Positions 18,168-27,778 are shown, counted from the first letter of the stretch. The stretch is 64,000 nucleotides of DNA from Sulfurimonas sp. (GCF_029027585.1 NZ_CP093397.1:1787405-1851404); one strand, 5' to 3'. Translations and numbers: made by a program. Notes: generated from the sequence alone by a model not told the origin.

Positions 18168-18567
18168 GATTTTCATTTTTTGCTTCAAAAAAATTATCTG
18201 AATCTGCTAAAAAATCCATAACAAACATAACTTCATAAGGTATGCTTTGTTGGTCTTGTGGTCTTACTAAAAGTAGTGGCATAGGAGTATCTTGAGAACT
18301 TTTACCAAAACCTACTGGCATTAACTGGCTCATAAGTTCAGCTGGTTTATCTATACCTTGTTCATCTAAAAATTTATCTAAAATAGCTTCTTGAACATCT
18401 TTTGGAAATTTCTCAGAGGTATTTAAAAATATAGTAAAGTGAATAGGGGTATCTTTAAAGTGCGAAGGTGCATCTGCTGCCATGATAATATAATCTACAT
18501 TTTTAAGATGAGAAGATATTTCTATGGGGTCTAGATAAGTGTCTGTTACTATTGCTTTTGCTTCCAC
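18136..18567 (-). CDS. Unknown protein at the 3' end of the nap operon
   Basis: No family recognised. The 143-residue soluble protein has no signal peptide and no cysteines; it ends GWSYTYTP. Segments such as NVDYIIMAADAPSHF and IHFTIFLNTSEKFPKDVQ suggest an alpha/beta fold. The start is GTG 18567, sharing one base with the previous stop (TAGTG), so it is translationally coupled to the upstream 96-residue gene and, through it, to napD. It may be an accessory of nitrate reductase maturation or just a passenger. Confidence 0.65.
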   Translation of the reverse strand: MEAKAIVTDTYLDPIEISSHLKNVDYIIMAADAPSHFKDTPIHFTIFLNTSEKFPKDVQEAILDKFLDEQGIDKPAELMSQLMPVGFGKSSQDTPMPLLLVRPQDQQSIPYEVMFVMDFLADSDNFFEAKNENLTGWSYTYTP

Positions 18568-18857
18568 TATTTATCTTCTTCTATTAGTGGTCTGCCTGTT
18601 TTTTCTTCGACTTCCATTTGAAGTTTTGCCATCTCTTGTCTTATCTCGTCTATATGATGCGGAGGAACATTTTCATCTTGACTCCATTTTACTTCATCAA
18701 CATTTCCGCCATAATCCTCACCTAGTTTTTCAAACTTTTCTTTATATTCATCCATATTTTTACAGATTTCAACTCTTCCATCTGAAGTATCAGTGAGTTC
18801 TATGAACCAATTTTTACTTTCATCTACTTTTATTTTTGATTCAAATATTAGGCTCAT
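18567..18857 (-). CDS. Unknown small acidic protein downstream of napD
   Basis: Small acidic, hydrophilic protein of 96 residues, no signal peptide, no cysteine. It reads as a beta-strand start (FESKIKVDESKNWFIELTD) followed by charged helices (MDEYKEKFEKLGED, DEIRQEMAKLQMEVEEK). The start lies 2 bases after the napD stop, and its stop overlaps the next gene by one base. Position and spacing make it part of the nap transcript. The role is unknown. Confidence 0.65.
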   Translation of the reverse strand: MSLIFESKIKVDESKNWFIELTDTSDGRVEICKNMDEYKEKFEKLGEDYGGNVDEVKWSQDENVPPHHIDEIRQEMAKLQMEVEEKTGRPLIEEDK

Positions 18858-18859
18858 AT

Positions 18860-19249
18860 TTATTTTTTACCTGTTTCATCAAAGCGTCTAGCAAAACCTT
18901 CTAAATCTTTTTTCTTTAAGTCACCATTATATACAATGTCTTTTGGATCTAAGTCTTCATCATTTAGCATCTTAGGAACAACATCAGCATTTGCTAAAAC
19001 TTCCATGTGCGCATTTAACTCATCTTCACTATATGCCATTTGCATATCTGCTGTAATAACATGAGGAATTGCTTCAACAACTCTGAGTTTTTTCAACTCT
19101 TCTTCTACCCCTGAACCTTCTAATGTTATGATTATACGACCTTCTTCATCATGCATGTGGTAATCACATGCTTCACAATCTTTTAAGCTTTGTACAACTT
19201 TATCTAAAAATTTTGGTAATGTCTTAACTACTATACTTGAAATGTTCAT
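18860..19249 (-). CDS. napD: NapD-type chaperone
   Basis: Cytoplasmic maturation factor that binds the twin-arginine signal of NapA. The N-terminus MNISSIVVKTLPKFLDKVVQ and the following ferredoxin-like beta-alpha-beta pattern (EEGRIIITLEGSG; HVITADMQMAYSEDEL) are those of NapD. At 129 residues it is longer than E. coli NapD (87), because of a charged C-terminal extension of about 40 residues. It lies last among the recognisable nap genes, as in other Campylobacterota. Confidence 0.85.
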   Translation of the reverse strand: MNISSIVVKTLPKFLDKVVQSLKDCEACDYHMHDEEGRIIITLEGSGVEEELKKLRVVEAIPHVITADMQMAYSEDELNAHMEVLANADVVPKMLNDEDLDPKDIVYNGDLKKKDLEGFARRFDETGKK

Positions 19250-19273
19250 TTATAAAATCCTTCTTTATTTAAT

Positions 19274-20224
19274 TTATTTTATCTTATATAAGTTAATATT
19301 TTTATCATCACTAGAAACTAAAAGTCTGTTTTCATCTAAAAATAATATCTTACTTATAGTCATCTTATTTCCACCAAATTTACCTAAAATAGATTTTGTT
19401 ATGGTGTTAAAAACTGTAATGTTATTGTCCTCATCACTTGAATATGCGACTAATTTACCACTAGCTGAAAGCCCAACACTATAAATCAAAAAGCTTGATG
19501 ATTTATAGTAAGCAGAGTTAAATTTATAAGCATAAATAACAACTCGTCTATCTTGACCTGCAGTTGCAATAATACCATTTTTATAGGCAACTTGAAAGAC
19601 ATTATCTAAGTTTTGACCTTCTAGAGTCTTAAGTAATCTTCCATCTTTAACCGAGTGTATTTTTAAACTTCCACTCTCATCTGCCACAACTACCTCACTT
19701 CTAATTTCATTTAGAGCAAAATCAGAAAACTTTGCACCAGAAACTTGTACTAACCAGTTTTTAGTTTTAGTTTTTATGTTGTATGAAATTAGTTCATTAC
19801 TCAACATGCCAAGTAAAATATTGTCTTCATCTATAAACTTAGCTTTTGAAATTGTAAGACTTTTTGTATATGGAATGATTAGTTCAAGTTTGTCATTTTT
19901 GTAAATATGAACTCTTCTAAAGCCTCGTTTTGCTTGAGATAAAATAAGCACTTGATTATCTAAAACATCAACAGAATAAATTTTAGAATCAGCCTTGTCC
20001 CCCATAAAATCTTCTATTTGACTTACTTTTATTTTTTTGATAATCTTTTTACTTTTAAGATTGAAAATATCAATACAACCTGCATGTGTAGAACTATAAA
20101 GTTTAGAACCACTAACAAGCATATCAGTAACTGCTCCACTAGAGATAAAAATCTTTTTTGGCATTTTTATTTCAGCCATCAAGAGCGAAGTAATAAATAT
20201 GGTAAGTAATAGTATTTTAGTCAT
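19274..20224 (-). CDS. napL: NapL, beta-propeller accessory protein
   Basis: Exported 316-residue protein (signal peptide about 1-17, LLTIFITSLLMAEI) made of WD40-like repeats: SKLYSSTHAGCIDIFNLKSK, SGSLKIHSVKDGRLLKTL, AGQDRRVVIYAYKF and SSDDKNINLYKIK. A seven-bladed propeller is likely. NapL is a Campylobacterota-specific accessory of periplasmic nitrate reductase whose biochemical role is not settled. Identification rests on its place between napF and napD and on the repeats. It overlaps napF by 8 bases. Confidence 0.85.
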   Translation of the reverse strand: MTKILLLTIFITSLLMAEIKMPKKIFISSGAVTDMLVSGSKLYSSTHAGCIDIFNLKSKKIIKKIKVSQIEDFMGDKADSKIYSVDVLDNQVLILSQAKRGFRRVHIYKNDKLELIIPYTKSLTISKAKFIDEDNILLGMLSNELISYNIKTKTKNWLVQVSGAKFSDFALNEIRSEVVVADESGSLKIHSVKDGRLLKTLEGQNLDNVFQVAYKNGIIATAGQDRRVVIYAYKFNSAYYKSSSFLIYSVGLSASGKLVAYSSDEDNNITVFNTITKSILGKFGGNKMTISKILFLDENRLLVSSDDKNINLYKIK

Positions 20225-20717
20225 TTTTTATCTCCTTAAAGTCTATCGCCGCAGCTGGGCATCTACTTAAACAAAATCCACACGCTGTGCATTTATCTTG
20301 TTCTATTTCAGGCATAAACATTGCTTGAAATTTTATAGCATTGTCTAAGCAGGGGTCTTTACAAGAAAAACACATGATCCCTTTCCAACTCAAACATTCA
20401 TTTTTGTTTATAGTTACTATCGCATCTATATTTTTTTTGTCTTCTAGGTTTAATACATCAAACTCACAAACCTTTGCACACTCATCACAAAAGGTACAGC
20501 CACTCTTAGAAAAATCTAAGTAAGGTGTTTTATCTTCTGCTATTTTTATAATTTCTTCTTCACAAACAGCGGCACATTTTGCTTCGCATTTGTTACACTC
20601 ACTCTGAAAAAGAGATTCATCTCTAAAATATGGTGGTCTTAAAATAGTTTGTTTTGCTTTTATCCCTTCACCTTTTATAGATGAAGAGAGAAAGCTAAAA
20701 AGCTCTCTTCTCTGCAT
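20217..20717 (-). CDS. napF: NapF-type ferredoxin
   Basis: Cytoplasmic iron-sulphur protein thought to assist assembly of the NapA cluster. The 166-residue protein has several Cys-rich motifs for [4Fe-4S] clusters: CNKCEAKCAAVC (about 38), CTFCDECAKVC (about 74), CFSCKDPCLDNA and CTACGFCLSRCPAAAI (about 142). It has no signal peptide. It shares one base with napB upstream and overlaps napL downstream by 8 bases. Confidence 0.9.
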   Translation of the reverse strand: MQRRELFSFLSSSIKGEGIKAKQTILRPPYFRDESLFQSECNKCEAKCAAVCEEEIIKIAEDKTPYLDFSKSGCTFCDECAKVCEFDVLNLEDKKNIDAIVTINKNECLSWKGIMCFSCKDPCLDNAIKFQAMFMPEIEQDKCTACGFCLSRCPAAAIDFKEIKND

Positions 20718-21373
20718 TATTTTATAGTGTCTATACCTTCCATAAGTTTAGTACCACTCCAACTTGATTTTTCTGCACCATTTATCTCTGAATAAACTGC
20801 TTCAAAATTATTTTTTGGAACATTTACATCAGCACTTTGTGGAGCATGACATAAAGTACAACTATACCTAGCACCAGATAAGTGGTTTAGTTTTTTGATA
20901 GATACATATTCAAGTTTTGGACTTGAAGTGTTATCTACTTCTGTACCGTTTTTAGTGATTTTACCATCTGCTGCAATACCTGTAGCAGGTCTAAAGTCAG
21001 TCATATGTGATGGTGGATAAGGTAATGCACCCATACTTGGAGCTGTTTCAGGTGAGTGACAACTTGTACAAGCATTATTTGATAATGTTATTGGTAACAT
21101 ACCATTTACATCATGTGGAATCATCGGCGGAGCATCTTGGAATGCTCTTTTAAGAGTTTTCCCACTTCCTGCAGCATTAGTGCTGTACTGTGTCGTATCA
21201 CCTATTGTTTCAGCTGCTTCTGTATAAAGATTGGTCTTTCTTAAACCTAAAGACGCTTCACTGATAGTTGGCTTTACTGTATCTTCTGTAGCTGGTGCAG
21301 CGTTATCGCCACAGCCAACAAAAAGAAGTGATGCAGTAAATAAACCAAGTGTTATCTTACTCATTGTTTTCAT
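20717..21373 (-). CDS. napB: NapB, di-haem cytochrome c, lipoprotein-like signal
   Basis: Electron-transfer subunit of periplasmic nitrate reductase. Two CxxCH haem sites are visible: CTSCHSPETAP (about 117) and CTLCHAPQ (about 179). Further His residues (HDVNG, HMTDF, HLSGAR) can serve as axial ligands. Its 218 residues exceed the usual 150-170. The N-terminus is not a plain signal peptide: LGLFTASLLFVGCGDNAAP has a lipobox-like Cys21, so this NapB may be membrane-anchored. It overlaps napH by 17 bases. Confidence 0.92.
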   Translation of the reverse strand: MKTMSKITLGLFTASLLFVGCGDNAAPATEDTVKPTISEASLGLRKTNLYTEAAETIGDTTQYSTNAAGSGKTLKRAFQDAPPMIPHDVNGMLPITLSNNACTSCHSPETAPSMGALPYPPSHMTDFRPATGIAADGKITKNGTEVDNTSSPKLEYVSIKKLNHLSGARYSCTLCHAPQSADVNVPKNNFEAVYSEINGAEKSSWSGTKLMEGIDTIK

Positions 21374-22202
21374 TATTACTCTCCCGTTTTTTTGTTGTTA
21401 CTAGTTCTCTGATTGAAAAGTTTAAAGCTTCATCATCACATACATCGATACATCTAGCACAGTTTGTACACTCTCCCGAGAGTACGGGCATACTTTCTTT
21501 ATCTATCATATGTAAAACTTGCTTCTCTGGACAAACAGTTATACACTTCATACAAGCAGTACAATTTTCTGCTTTATGATGCACTCTAATTAGACTAAAT
21601 TTACCTAAAAGTGAATAAAAACCACCAAGAGGACAGATATGCCCACACCAGCCATTTTTAAGAACAAATAGGTCAAAAAGAAATATAATGAGCATCGCTG
21701 CCCATCCAAATCCTAAACCAAATACTATACCTCTATGAACCATAGAGATAGGACTAATAAATTCAAAAGCAGTGATGCCCATCGCTGCTGATATGATTAA
21801 ACTTAAGACTAAAACCCAATACCTCATGTTTCGAGATGCTGGTTGTCTTTTTTGGTTACGATCAATTTCTAATAAGTTTCTTAAATATCCTGCTGTATCT
21901 GTTATTATATTTACGGGACAAACCCAACTACAAAAGACGCGACCGCCAATTAGTAGATAAAATATAGTAATAATCCCAACACCTATAAGTAAATCAGTTG
22001 CTAAAATAGCACCAGCTGCTAGCATTTGCAAGGCAGCATAAGGATCACTTAATGGAATGACATTTAAAAAAATTGATGAACTAAGATTTCCCATAAGGAT
22101 AGTCCAACCCCAATGATTCGCTCCAAAATACATCAATAGTAAACCTATCTGAGTTATTCTTCTTAAAATTAGATATCGGTAGTTACTCCATAATGTTGCC
22201 AT
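21357..22202 (-). CDS. napH: NapH, quinol dehydrogenase membrane subunit
   Basis: Inner-membrane ferredoxin-type protein that, with NapG, passes electrons from menaquinol to NapB/NapA. About four to five transmembrane helices occur between residues 10 and 190, with cytoplasmic motifs CSWVCPVN and CGHICPLGG after the helices. Two [4Fe-4S] motifs, CTACMKCITVCPEKQ and CTNCARCIDVCDDEA, lie in the C-terminal tail (about 222-270). The 281-residue length fits. It overlaps napG by one base and napB by 17. Confidence 0.94.
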   Translation of the reverse strand: MATLWSNYRYLILRRITQIGLLLMYFGANHWGWTILMGNLSSSIFLNVIPLSDPYAALQMLAAGAILATDLLIGVGIITIFYLLIGGRVFCSWVCPVNIITDTAGYLRNLLEIDRNQKRQPASRNMRYWVLVLSLIISAAMGITAFEFISPISMVHRGIVFGLGFGWAAMLIIFLFDLFVLKNGWCGHICPLGGFYSLLGKFSLIRVHHKAENCTACMKCITVCPEKQVLHMIDKESMPVLSGECTNCARCIDVCDDEALNFSIRELVTTKKRESNNENNE

Positions 22203-23014
22203 TAGTATAAACCTCCCGTATCATTTAAAGAGTCTAAAGCACTTCTTTTACTTATCTCAGTTGTTGTTTTGATTTCAGTTGCATTTTCTAAACGCTTCTC
22301 ATCTTCTTTATCCCAACCTTTGATATAGTAGTTTCCTGCTCTACCCATTGCAACTTCTCTTGGAAGCACAAATATAGCTGCTTTTTCTGTTACACAAGCT
22401 TTTTCACATAATCCACATCCAGTACAGATGTTTGAGTGAACGATTGGTTTCATATAAGCGTGTTTACCCGTTCTTTCATTTTTTTCATAAATAACTGTTA
22501 TAGCTTCACCCAATAAAGGACAAGCTCTATAACATGCATCACATTGAATACCCCAAAAAGCTATACAACTTTCATCATCGATAACTGCCAGACCCATGTC
22601 TGCTACATTTATATCGAGTTTGTTATCTGTTGTAACGCTTGATTCATCAAGTGCACCTGTTGGACAAACAGGTACACAAGGAATATCTGGACACATATAA
22701 CAGGGGATCTCTCTAGGAATAAAATAAGGAGTTCCTAGAGGCTTATTATCACCTGGTTTAGCGAGTAATAGTGTATCAAAAGGACAAGCTTCAACGCAGA
22801 GTCCACACTTGATACATGTTTTTAGAAAGTCTTTCTCTTGTATAGCCCCAGGCGGTCTTAGGAGAAGTTGTGAAGCCGTAACTTCATCAACATAAGCACT
22901 CCAAATAAACCCGCCAAGTGATGCAATTCCTACACCTCTAGCCATATCAAGGATAAACTTTCTTCTATCACTCAATGGTTCTTTCTTTTCTATTTTAGGT
23001 CTGTTTTCGCTCAA
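22202..23014 (-). CDS. napG: NapG, periplasmic ferredoxin-type subunit
   Basis: Carries electrons from NapH to NapB/NapA. Four [4Fe-4S] motifs are visible: CIKCGLCVEACPFD (about 67), CYMCPDIPCVPVCP (about 106), CIAFWGIQCDACYRACP (about 150) and CTGCGLCEKACV (about 199). The N-terminus SDRRKFILDMARGVGIAS is a twin-arginine-like export signal. The 270-residue length is normal. It lies 33 bases after napA. Confidence 0.95.
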   Translation of the reverse strand: MSENRPKIEKKEPLSDRRKFILDMARGVGIASLGGFIWSAYVDEVTASQLLLRPPGAIQEKDFLKTCIKCGLCVEACPFDTLLLAKPGDNKPLGTPYFIPREIPCYMCPDIPCVPVCPTGALDESSVTTDNKLDINVADMGLAVIDDESCIAFWGIQCDACYRACPLLGEAITVIYEKNERTGKHAYMKPIVHSNICTGCGLCEKACVTEKAAIFVLPREVAMGRAGNYYIKGWDKEDEKRLENATEIKTTTEISKRSALDSLNDTGGLY

Positions 23015-23047
23015 AACGAATCTTTCCTTAACTTAAATCTAAATTTA

Positions 23048-25867
23048 TTATGCTTTGTAAACTTTTACAGCACATTTTTTAAAGTCTGTTTGTTTTGACA
23101 ATGGACAAGTCGCATCTAGACAAACTTTGTTTATAAATACTTTTTCATCAAACCATGGTACAAATACTAGACCTTTTGGAGTTCTATTTCTACCTCTAGT
23201 TTCAACTCTAGCTTTTACTTTACCACGACGAGATTCAACCCAACATAGTCCACCTTGTTTAACGCCAAATTTCTTAGCATCTTCAGGGTGCATATAACAT
23301 AAAGCTTCTGGAACAGCACGATATAACTCAGGTACACGCATAGTCATTGTTCCTGAATGCCAGTGTTCTAAAACACGACCAGTACATAACCAAGTGTCAT
23401 AATTTGCATCTGGCATTTCTGGAGGATCCATATATGGACGAGCAAAGATTTTAGCTTTGTTTTTAAGGTAATATTTACCTTTTTCTTTAACGATACCATT
23501 CAAGTTACCTTGAGGTCTTTTTTTCAAGAATTCACCATAGAATGCATGTGAATTACCGCTTTCTTTTGTAGCTTTAGCTGCATAAGGGTCATACTTAGCA
23601 TTAAATCTCCACTGAGTTTCTTTACCATCAACGACTGGCCATTTAAGTCCACGCACTTTATGGTAAACATCAAATGGTGCAAGGTCATGACCATGTCCAC
23701 GAGTAAACTCTGCATATTCTTCAAAAAGATACTTATGAATAAAGAATCCATAACCTTTCCACTCTTTACCATCTGAACCGATAACACCACGAGAGTCACC
23801 AAGAGATTCTGTATCATCATAACCAGCTTGGATAGGATCGTTCATATCTTTTTTGAATGCTTTAGCTCTATCATTAGCAAATAAAACTTCATACATAGTA
23901 GTTTGGGGAGTATAACCAGCTGCTTTTACTGCTGCTGCTGAGATGCCTTTTAGGTCTTTTTTACCCCATTTAACTTTAACATCTTTCATCCAGAGGTCTT
24001 TAATAGTAAAACGCTTAGAGAACTCAATCCATTGCCAAGTATCACTCATAGAATCACCTACTGGAAGAACTTGTTGACGCCAGTGTTGAGTACGACGCTC
24101 TGCATTACCATAAGCACCCCATTTTTCATAAATCATAGCTGTTGGAAGGATAAGGTCAGAAACTTTTGCAGAGATACCAGGGTATCCATCAGAAGTTACA
24201 ATAAAGTTATCCATTTCACGAGCTGCTTTAATCCAGTGAGAAGCAGAAGCTGTATCTTGGTAAGGATTACAAACATTTACCCATGCAAATTTAACATGAC
24301 CATCTTCGATATCACGGTGGATACGCATGATGTGTTGTCCCATTTGACCATTGATTGTTCCAGCAGGTACTTTCCATGCTTTTTCAACGATAGCTCTATG
24401 TTTAGGATTTTTAACCATCATATCAGCTGGAAGTCTGTGTGTAAATGTACCAACTTCACGAGCAGTACCACAAGCAGAAGGCTGACCAGTTAAACTGAAT
24501 GCACCATCACCTGGTTTAGCTTGTTTGTTTAGTAAGAAGTGAACATTGTAAGCAAGAGTATTTGTCCAAGTACCACGCGTATGTTGATTCATACCCATAG
24601 TCCAAAAAGATACAACTTTTCTTCCCTTTTCAATATAAAGATCTGCTAATTCTTGAAGTTTAGCTTTAAAACTTTCCATTGACTCATCTGGGTCACCTTT
24701 AGAAATTTTAGCTACATAATCAAGTGTATATGGTTCTAAAGATTTTTTATATTCTTCGAACTCAATTAACCAGTGCTTAAGACCTGGTTGGTTGTGAACC
24801 ATTTTATCACCAGCTTTATAACCATAAGGTGCAAGTGCTGGAGCTTCTTTTTCAGAAACAATAGTAGTCATTTCTTTAGAAATTGTTTCCATCTCTAGTG
24901 CAGTATATTTACCATCTTTGATAGATTTTTCATTAGATTTTCTCATACCATAACCGATGTTTGGAGCTGCCGCTGCAAAAACCATGTGCTTATTAACAAA
25001 ATCCCAGTCAATTGACTCAGGGTTATTAAACACGATTTCTCTAGCAATATAGTTCCATAAAGCAGTATCAGTTTGAGGTGAGAAAATAATCTCAGTATCA
25101 GCTAAATCTGAAGTTCTATGAGTATAAGTTGACATATTGATAACTTTTACTCTCTCAGGGTCTGATAATTTTCTATCTGTTACACGCGACCAAAGGATCG
25201 GATGCATTTCTGCCATATTTGAACCCCAAGATATGATTGTATCAGTAAGCTCAATATCGTCATAACAGCCAGATGGCTCATCAATACCAAATGTTTGATA
25301 AAAACCAACAACAGCAGATGCCATACAGTGACGAGCATTAGGATCGATTGCGTTTGAACGAAATCCACCTTTCATCATCTTCTGTGCTGCATAACCTTCC
25401 ATAACAGTATATTGACCAGATGCAAATACTGCTACACCTTCAGGACCTTTTTCATTAAAAGCTGCTTTAGCTTTTTCTTCCATTATATCGAAAGCTCTTT
25501 CCCAAGATACTGGAGCAAATTGACCTTTTTTGTCAAAGTTACCATTTGCATCTACTCTTAGTAAAGGTTTTGTAAGTCTGTCCGCACCATACATAATTTT
25601 AGCATTAAAATAACCTTTAATACAGTTAAGACCTCTGTTTACTGGAGCCGCTGGGTCCCCTTTAACAGCAACAATTTTACCGTTTTTAGTAGCCATCATG
25701 ATACCACAACCAGTACCACAGAAACGACAAGCTGCCTTGTCCCATCTCCAGCCACCTTCAGCTTGACTCGCTTGTGCTTGTAGCTCCGCTGGTACACTCA
25801 TACCAATCGCCGCTGCTGCAGATGCCGCCGCTGAACTTTTAAGAAATTCTCTTCTAGAAAGTGACAT
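23048..25867 (-). CDS. napA: Periplasmic nitrate reductase catalytic subunit NapA
   Basis: Reduces nitrate to nitrite in the periplasm with a molybdenum bis-MGD cofactor and one [4Fe-4S] cluster. It has a twin-arginine signal SRREFLK at 4-10. The cluster cysteines are Cys47, Cys50, Cys54 and Cys82. The Mo-ligand cysteine lies in [18 protein letters not shown]. Its 939 residues match the Campylobacterota NapA (longer than the 830-residue enterobacterial form). It is the first gene of the nap operon, preceded by a ribosome-binding site (CAGGAG) and, 72 bases upstream, by an FNR-type palindrome. Confidence 0.97.
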   Translation of the reverse strand: MSLSRREFLKSSAAASAAAAIGMSVPAELQAQASQAEGGWRWDKAACRFCGTGCGIMMATKNGKIVAVKGDPAAPVNRGLNCIKGYFNAKIMYGADRLTKPLLRVDANGNFDKKGQFAPVSWERAFDIMEEKAKAAFNEKGPEGVAVFASGQYTVMEGYAAQKMMKGGFRSNAIDPNARHCMASAVVGFYQTFGIDEPSGCYDDIELTDTIISWGSNMAEMHPILWSRVTDRKLSDPERVKVINMSTYTHRTSDLADTEIIFSPQTDTALWNYIAREIVFNNPESIDWDFVNKHMVFAAAAPNIGYGMRKSNEKSIKDGKYTALEMETISKEMTTIVSEKEAPALAPYGYKAGDKMVHNQPGLKHWLIEFEEYKKSLEPYTLDYVAKISKGDPDESMESFKAKLQELADLYIEKGRKVVSFWTMGMNQHTRGTWTNTLAYNVHFLLNKQAKPGDGAFSLTGQPSACGTAREVGTFTHRLPADMMVKNPKHRAIVEKAWKVPAGTINGQMGQHIMRIHRDIEDGHVKFAWVNVCNPYQDTASASHWIKAAREMDNFIVTSDGYPGISAKVSDLILPTAMIYEKWGAYGNAERRTQHWRQQVLPVGDSMSDTWQWIEFSKRFTIKDLWMKDVKVKWGKKDLKGISAAAVKAAGYTPQTTMYEVLFANDRAKAFKKDMNDPIQAGYDDTESLGDSRGVIGSDGKEWKGYGFFIHKYLFEEYAEFTRGHGHDLAPFDVYHKVRGLKWPVVDGKETQWRFNAKYDPYAAKATKESGNSHAFYGEFLKKRPQGNLNGIVKEKGKYYLKNKAKIFARPYMDPPEMPDANYDTWLCTGRVLEHWHSGTMTMRVPELYRAVPEALCYMHPEDAKKFGVKQGGLCWVESRRGKVKARVETRGRNRTPKGLVFVPWFDEKVFINKVCLDATCPLSKQTDFKKCAVKVYKA

Positions 25868-25938
25868 ATTTTCTCCTGTTTGATAATTTTTGTTAAGGTG
25901 TCCATTAACGATTCAATAGTAGCACTTTGCAGCTTTAA

Positions 25939-25964
25939 AAATCTTTGACTTATGTCAAAGATTT
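25939..25964 (-). promoter_or_regulatory. FNR/Crp-type palindrome upstream of napA
   Basis: Perfect inverted repeat with 11-base arms (AAATCTTTGAC and its complement) around TTAT. Its core is TTGAC-N4-GTCAA, the TTGA-N6-TCAA layout recognised by FNR-like regulators. It lies 72-97 bases upstream of napA. A TATTGA box at 25913-25918 on the minus strand would give a start point near 25906, placing the site centre about 45 bases upstream, near the usual activator position. The nearby Crp/Fnr gene carries the matching E-x-x-S-R recognition residues. Confidence 0.65.
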
Positions 25965-26031
25965 AGGAAAATATCTTAAGTTTTGTTTTATTTATGAAAA
26001 GAGTGAATATAAGTAGCACTTAACTTAAAGA

Positions 26032-27042
26032 TTAAGACAGGTTTTCTTGGCAACTTTTTGTCAGTTTTGTAAGTTCTGCTTTTAAATCAGAGAGTTTTTT
26101 AGTTGAGTTGATTAAATCTTCGGTGGATTCTATAACAATATCCTCACTATTGTTGAGATGCTTATGAGCTAAAGACTTATCTTTTAACTCATCAATAATT
26201 AAATCAAATTCATCAGTTAATTCCTCAAGTTTAGATGATGCTCTTTCAGATTGTAAAATAGCTTCATTTGAATAATCCATAGCAGAATTTACTTTGTTTA
26301 TAAAGCAGTTCATAGTATCACTAACTTCAATGATTTCCACTTCACTTTCAGCTTGGAGTTTAATGGGAGTGAGTTTTGAAACATCTTCATTATTTAAAAG
26401 CATTTTGGAGTATTGCATAAAAGTATCTACATGAGATTCAATCATACGAAGTTGTAAAAGAGCGTAAAAAAACAAAAGTAAAAGAGTGAGTCCAGATGCA
26501 TATTGAAAAAGCTTTATAAAGTTTGTTTTTTCTTCACTGAAGTTTGTGTACATAGTTACTAGCTTATCTACATTATCAAGCAGTATGGTATTTTCTCTAT
26601 ATATAGAAGTTATTATTCTATCTAATTCCGGATTTTTATTTTCATCAGATAAAGTTAATAACTTAAAATTTTGTATATTTTCATGGAATTCTTCCCAAAG
26701 TTTATTTATAACGATTTGTTGAGTTGAAATTTTATAAGTAGGAACAGAGGAGATTCCTTTATCTGAATCACCATGTCTTAGAGTATTTAAGCCATTGATA
26801 AACTCATCAACTGCCTCATTTAATTCATAAAAATCTTTATTAGAACTATAATGAATATAAAAAATATTTTTACTCATTTTTTGAGTGAGCATTCTTTGTT
26901 TTCCTGCTATGTTAATGATAAGAGCATCTTTGGCATTTTGTTGATTTAAGTAGATAGTTGTAGCGATAACACTAAGCATAAGAACTATAAGTAAGGCACC
27001 TAAAATTCTAATCTTTTTACTAATACTTGTAACTTTTTTCAT
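26032..27042 (-). CDS. Nitrate-sensor-like membrane protein without output domain
   Basis: The 336-residue protein starts with a membrane helix (about 10-30), followed at about 45-60 by INIAGKQRMLTQKMSK. That is the P-box-like motif of PilJ/NarX-type sensor domains, which in NarX binds nitrate. A periplasmic helical bundle follows, then a second membrane helix (about 178-198) and a cytoplasmic coiled coil. No histidine kinase, chemoreceptor hairpin or GGDEF domain is present. The gene starts 4 bases inside the Crp/Fnr gene, so the two are co-translated, and nap lies 164 bases downstream. A role in nitrate signalling is inference. Confidence 0.75.
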   Translation of the reverse strand: MKKVTSISKKIRILGALLIVLMLSVIATTIYLNQQNAKDALIINIAGKQRMLTQKMSKNIFYIHYSSNKDFYELNEAVDEFINGLNTLRHGDSDKGISSVPTYKISTQQIVINKLWEEFHENIQNFKLLTLSDENKNPELDRIITSIYRENTILLDNVDKLVTMYTNFSEEKTNFIKLFQYASGLTLLLLFFYALLQLRMIESHVDTFMQYSKMLLNNEDVSKLTPIKLQAESEVEIIEVSDTMNCFINKVNSAMDYSNEAILQSERASSKLEELTDEFDLIIDELKDKSLAHKHLNNSEDIVIESTEDLINSTKKLSDLKAELTKLTKSCQENLS

Positions 27043-27710
27043 AATGCTTCTCCTCTAAATATAGTTTGTAATAATTTTTCATCTAAGATAGATATAGTTG
27101 AACTTTCCATTTCAATAATTTCACTTCTTTTTAGTTTTTTTAGAACTCGTGATAGTGTTTCAGGTTGAATATGTAACATAAAAGAAACTTCTTGTCTTTT
27201 TAGTGAGTTAAACATATTCAAATCTTCACTTAACATAAAAGCTACTTTTGCAGTAGCATCAAAAACTAATTCTCTGTTTACAACACAGTGAAGTTGTTGA
27301 GTTTTTAGTAGAATTTCATTTATAAATTCATTATTAAGGATATTTTTTTTAAGAAATCTGTTTTTTAACTCTGTGAAGTTTACTTCTAAGATTAAGCTGT
27401 CTTCTATAAACTCTGAATTTGAATAACAGTTAATATGAGTATTTTCAAGGCTTGTGAGTTCTGAAACAAGGGAGTTACTGTGAATATGATATAAAAAAAT
27501 CTCATTTTCAAATTTATCTATTTTATATATTTTTAATACACCACTTACAAGAAAGAAAATTTTGTCGTAGGTATCATTTTCGTAGTAAAGAATAGATTTT
27601 TTTGGGTACTCAACAACTTTTGAAATCTCTTTTACTTCGTTTATTTGCTCGGCATCTAGTGATTTGAAAAAGTTTAGTTTTTGTATAGAGTCTAGTTTTT
27701 TATCAAGCAT
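27039..27710 (-). CDS. Crp/Fnr family transcription regulator
   Basis: DNA-binding regulator of 223 residues. The N-terminal cyclic-nucleotide-type beta-barrel (about 10-125) contains FFLVSGVLKIYKID. The C-terminal winged helix (about 150-215) has the recognition helix QPETLSRVLKKLKR. The E-x-x-S-R triplet is the one FNR uses to read TTGA half-sites. Only two cysteines exist and neither is in an FNR-type N-terminal cluster motif, so this is not an oxygen-labile FNR. The ligand is unknown. It is co-translated with the nitrate-sensor-like gene and probably acts on nap through the palindrome at 25939. Confidence 0.88.
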   Translation of the reverse strand: MLDKKLDSIQKLNFFKSLDAEQINEVKEISKVVEYPKKSILYYENDTYDKIFFLVSGVLKIYKIDKFENEIFLYHIHSNSLVSELTSLENTHINCYSNSEFIEDSLILEVNFTELKNRFLKKNILNNEFINEILLKTQQLHCVVNRELVFDATAKVAFMLSEDLNMFNSLKRQEVSFMLHIQPETLSRVLKKLKRSEIIEMESSTISILDEKLLQTIFRGEAL

Positions 27711-27778
27711 ATATGTATTTTAGCATAATGGCATAAGATTTGCTATAAATCATATATATATTAATATAAAGGGATTAA

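Noticed and set aside
24032..24493. A 153-codon plus-strand frame opposite napA
   Set aside because: It lies entirely within a strongly conserved coding region on the other strand and lacks a ribosome-binding site.
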